NCBI GenBank assembly: GCA_021810705.1
Contig: JAJZID010000004.1
Coordinates: 1 to 38,420, forward strand
From: Actinomycetes bacterium
GTDB lineage: Bacteria; Actinomycetota; Thermoleophilia; Solirubrobacterales; Solirubrobacteraceae
Direction: 5' to 3'
DNA length: 38,420 nucleotides
Position numbers and translations under genes: made by a program. The notes under the pieces are model-generated. The model was not told the origin of the DNA. It was given only the letters and a program-made list of their open reading frames with translations, and made no database searches. Positions 35,834 to 38,420 of the stretch are shown here, one piece after another (positions within the stretch are counted from its first letter, which is position 1; each line of letters starts with the position of its first letter).

Positions 35834-37812
35834 CAGTGCAGGATGGGGATTAGGGACAGGGCAGCCAGCAATGCGACGAGCATGTACAGAAGGTAGGCGG
35901 ACAGACGCCCGGACTGGGTGGCGCGCACGAGCGCGGCCACGCGCAGAGCCAGGGTAGTGGCAGGCCGGTACAGGAAGCGGTCGATCGCCAGCACGACGCG
36001 CGTCTCGAGCACGTAGGACTCAATCGCCTCGTCCTCGCCCGCGGGCCGCAGCCGGCTGCGGAAGCCGAGCGGGCCGCGCAGGATCACGCGCATCGGGTTC
36101 GAGTAAGCCGACGGCCGGTACTGAACCGCGGCGAGCCGGGCGCCGCTGCCGGTGACCCACACCGGCGCCCGCCGCACGCGCCGACGGCGGTCGCCGCCAA
36201 AGGCGATCAGGGCCGCGAGCACCGCGTAGACGGGCAGCACCAGGCTGAGCCAGGTCGGGTCGAGCACCGCAAAGCCTGAGAACACCGGGGTCAGCACCAG
36301 CGGGCGGCTGATCGTGGTGGCGGCGAGGTTGAAGCCGATTAACGGCCGCAGGCCCGACCCGATCGCGTGGATCTCCCACGGCGCCACGGTGCCGAGGAAC
36401 AGGACGATGACCGCCAGCGCACCGGCCCCCAGCGGCCAGCGCGAGGGCTCGCGCAGGTGCGAGAGCCGCTCGCGCGCGCCGCCCAGGAAGATGAAGCTGT
36501 AGTACTTCGCGAAGGCGAGCAGACCGAACCCCGCGGTCAGCGCGAGCGTCGCCGCGGCGAGCGCGCAGAGCAGCCTGGAGAGCAGCGTCGGCATCCGGAA
36601 GGCCTGCAGCAGCGCCTGAAAGGTGAACCACTCGCTGACGAACCCGCCCAGCGGCGGGATCGCCGCCAGGGTCAGCGTCGCCAGCCCCAGCGACACAGCG
36701 CTGAACGGCATGCGGCGGGAGAGCCCGCCGAGCGGGTCGATCGTCCGCTCGCCGCTGGTGTAGCTGACGCGGTCGATGCTGATCAGCGCCAGCGTCTTTG
36801 AGAGGTTGTGCGCGCAGACGTGCAGCGTGCTGGCGAGCAGCCCGGCGGCGGCGAGCTTCGGCTGGTGCGCCGCGTGTCCGAGCAACGCCACCGCGAAGCC
36901 GACCAGTGCGACGCCGGCGTGTTCGACGGTCGAGTAGCCCAGGAACCTGCGCAGGTCGTCCTGGGCCAGCGCGTAGGTGATCCCGGTCACCGCGGTCACC
37001 GCGGCGACGATCAGCAGCGCGTCACCGCAACCGACCGGTAGCGGGCCGAGCACGTCGAACTCGAAGCGCCAGAGCCCATAGAACCCCGCACACAGCGCGA
37101 CCGACAGGGATGCCGCCCCGAGCCGGGGCGCCGAGCCATAGCCGGCGGGCAGCCCGCCCTGCAGCGGCAGCACGCCGACCTTGGTCGCGAAGCAGGTGAG
37201 GAACAGCGCGAACAGCACGTCGCGGGTGCCGGCCGAGAGCTGGGCGTGGCGCCACGCCTCCAGCGAGAAGCTGCCCGTGTGCGCGTACAACAGTCCGAAC
37301 GCGGCAAGCAACGCGGCGCCACCGAGCTTCGCCAGCCCGCCGGTGAGGTAGCCGCCGAGGAGATCCTCGCGGGTCTTGCTGGCGCTTGCGATGAGGTACA
37401 CGCAGAGCGTGATCGCCTCCCACGCGAGGAAGAACAGGAATCCGTTGTCGGAGCCGATCGCGACCGCGATGAACAGCACGAGCCCGCTGGCGAGGGTCGT
37501 GTGCCAGCGGCCTGCCGGCAACTCTGCGTAGGCGAGCGAGACCGCGGCGCCGGTGACCCCGGTGAGCGCCAGAAAGATGCCGGCAAGCCCGTCTGCCCGC
37601 AGGGCGCTGTGACCGAACCCGAGCCAGGCGCCGAGGTTCACGACCGGCTCGCTGCTGCCGATCGCGGCGGCGATGCCGACGATCACGAGCAGCACGCAGC
37701 CGAGCGCCGAGGACGAGGCGCCGAGGCGTTCGCGCCAGCGCGGCGGCCCGAGCCACGCCAATGGCACCGCCAACGCGAGCGCGCCCATCGCGATCGCGTA
37801 CAGAACACTCAT
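35833..37812 (-). CDS. Proton-conducting membrane subunit (NuoL/HyfB/Mrp-like)
   Basis: 659 aa polytopic; LFFLAWEAITLCVYLIAS, FLGYSTVEHAGVALVGF, AAIPPLGGFVSEWFTFQALL. Confidence 0.88.
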   Translation of the reverse strand: MSVLYAIAMGALALAVPLAWLGPPRWRERLGASSSALGCVLLVIVGIAAAIGSSEPVVNLGAWLGFGHSALRADGLAGIFLALTGVTGAAVSLAYAELPAGRWHTTLASGLVLFIAVAIGSDNGFLFFLAWEAITLCVYLIASASKTREDLLGGYLTGGLAKLGGAALLAAFGLLYAHTGSFSLEAWRHAQLSAGTRDVLFALFLTCFATKVGVLPLQGGLPAGYGSAPRLGAASLSVALCAGFYGLWRFEFDVLGPLPVGCGDALLIVAAVTAVTGITYALAQDDLRRFLGYSTVEHAGVALVGFAVALLGHAAHQPKLAAAGLLASTLHVCAHNLSKTLALISIDRVSYTSGERTIDPLGGLSRRMPFSAVSLGLATLTLAAIPPLGGFVSEWFTFQALLQAFRMPTLLSRLLCALAAATLALTAGFGLLAFAKYYSFIFLGGARERLSHLREPSRWPLGAGALAVIVLFLGTVAPWEIHAIGSGLRPLIGFNLAATTISRPLVLTPVFSGFAVLDPTWLSLVLPVYAVLAALIAFGGDRRRRVRRAPVWVTGSGARLAAVQYRPSAYSNPMRVILRGPLGFRSRLRPAGEDEAIESYVLETRVVLAIDRFLYRPATTLALRVAALVRATQSGRLSAYLLYMLVALLAALSLIPILH

Positions 37813-38420
37813 GGTGCCAGCTTCCCGTCAGGCTTGAGCAGCCCGACCGCGATCAGCAACCCGTCCATGATCGCGATCGGAGCGGGCGGCGACCCCGGCA
37901 CGTAGACATCGACCGGCAGTACTTGGTCGACCCCGCCCCAGCTATGCAGCCCGCCGCCGCACGCGTCGGTGCCGACCGCCACCAGTGCTTTGGGGTGCGG
38001 CATCACCTCCCAGGTGCGCTCGAGCGGCGCGCGCATCGGGCCGGTGACCGGCCCGGTCACAAGCAGCACGTCGGCGTGCCTTGGCGAGTTGGTGAGGAAG
38101 AAGCCGAGGCGCTGGATGTCGTAGTAGGGGTTCCAGAGCGCCTGGATCTCCCACTCCTCAGCCCCGTCGGAGCCGCAGTCGATGTGGCGCACATGGACCG
38201 AGCGGCGCAGCATCCCGGCCTGGTCTGCGAGCGCTCCGCGGTCCGGCTCGGCGGCGGCGCGGTCAGCGCCCGGGCCGGCGAGCAGCGCCTGCGGCGAGCG
38301 TGCGGCGGTCTCATACACGGAGGCGAACGCGAACACTGAGGGCAGCGCGCGGACGCACTCGCCACAGAGGATGCAGCGACCACGATCGAGCGACACGCGG
38401 CCGGCGCCGTCAACGGTGAT
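37809..38420 (-). CDS. NuoB/HyfI-like small subunit with N-terminal ferredoxin-like segment; 5' end lies outside the window
   Basis: CILCGECVRALP; HIDCGSDGAEEWEIQALWNPYYDIQRLGFFLTNSPRHADVLLVTGPVTGPM; VPGSPPAPIAIMDGLL. Frame open to 38420. Confidence 0.8.
   Translation of the reverse strand: MTVDGAGRVSLDRGRCILCGECVRALPSVFAFASVYETAARSPQALLAGPGADRAAAEPDRGALADQAGMLRRSVHVRHIDCGSDGAEEWEIQALWNPYYDIQRLGFFLTNSPRHADVLLVTGPVTGPMRAPLERTWEVMPHPKALVAVGTDACGGGLHSWGGVDQVLPVDVYVPGSPPAPIAIMDGLLIAVGLLKPDGKLAP

Overview
The window reads as a mobile genomic island, probably actinobacterial (very GC-rich, leaderless-type starts), followed on the right by ordinary metabolic operons. The left edge carries a 3'-half tRNA-Ile(GAT) remnant that looks like an attachment site. 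Next come an IetA/IetS-like AAA-ATPase + subtilase pair (a known anti-phage architecture), a tyrosine integrase with an excisionase-like protein, a tightly overlapping set of small genes of unknown function, and an arsenic/metal-resistance block (ArsC, ArsR, Cys-rich ArsM, MFS, aquaporin, FAD oxidoreductase, CDF transporter, MerR and BASS transporter). A MOB_F (TrwC/TraA-like) relaxase follows. No type IV secretion genes and no intact tRNA-Ile are visible, so the right boundary is unresolved. The right third holds acs-satP, a tandem pair of MutS-like ATPases, and a translationally coupled operon: complex-I/group-4-hydrogenase-like subunits, UspA, a small membrane protein, two CrcB/FluC channels and a triple-DUF190 protein. 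The observations most worth checking are: (1) a perfect 36-bp palindrome containing both start codons of a divergent gene pair and mirrored extended -10 motifs; (2) apparent frameshifts in ietS and the aquaporin, and a globin ORF with no canonical start codon; (3) a NuoB/HyfI-like subunit in which all four canonical Fe-S cysteine positions appear substituted; (4) uncatalogued coupled micro-ORFs; (5) a nested inverted-repeat structure upstream of the MutS-like pair. All family calls come from reading the translations; no database search was run.
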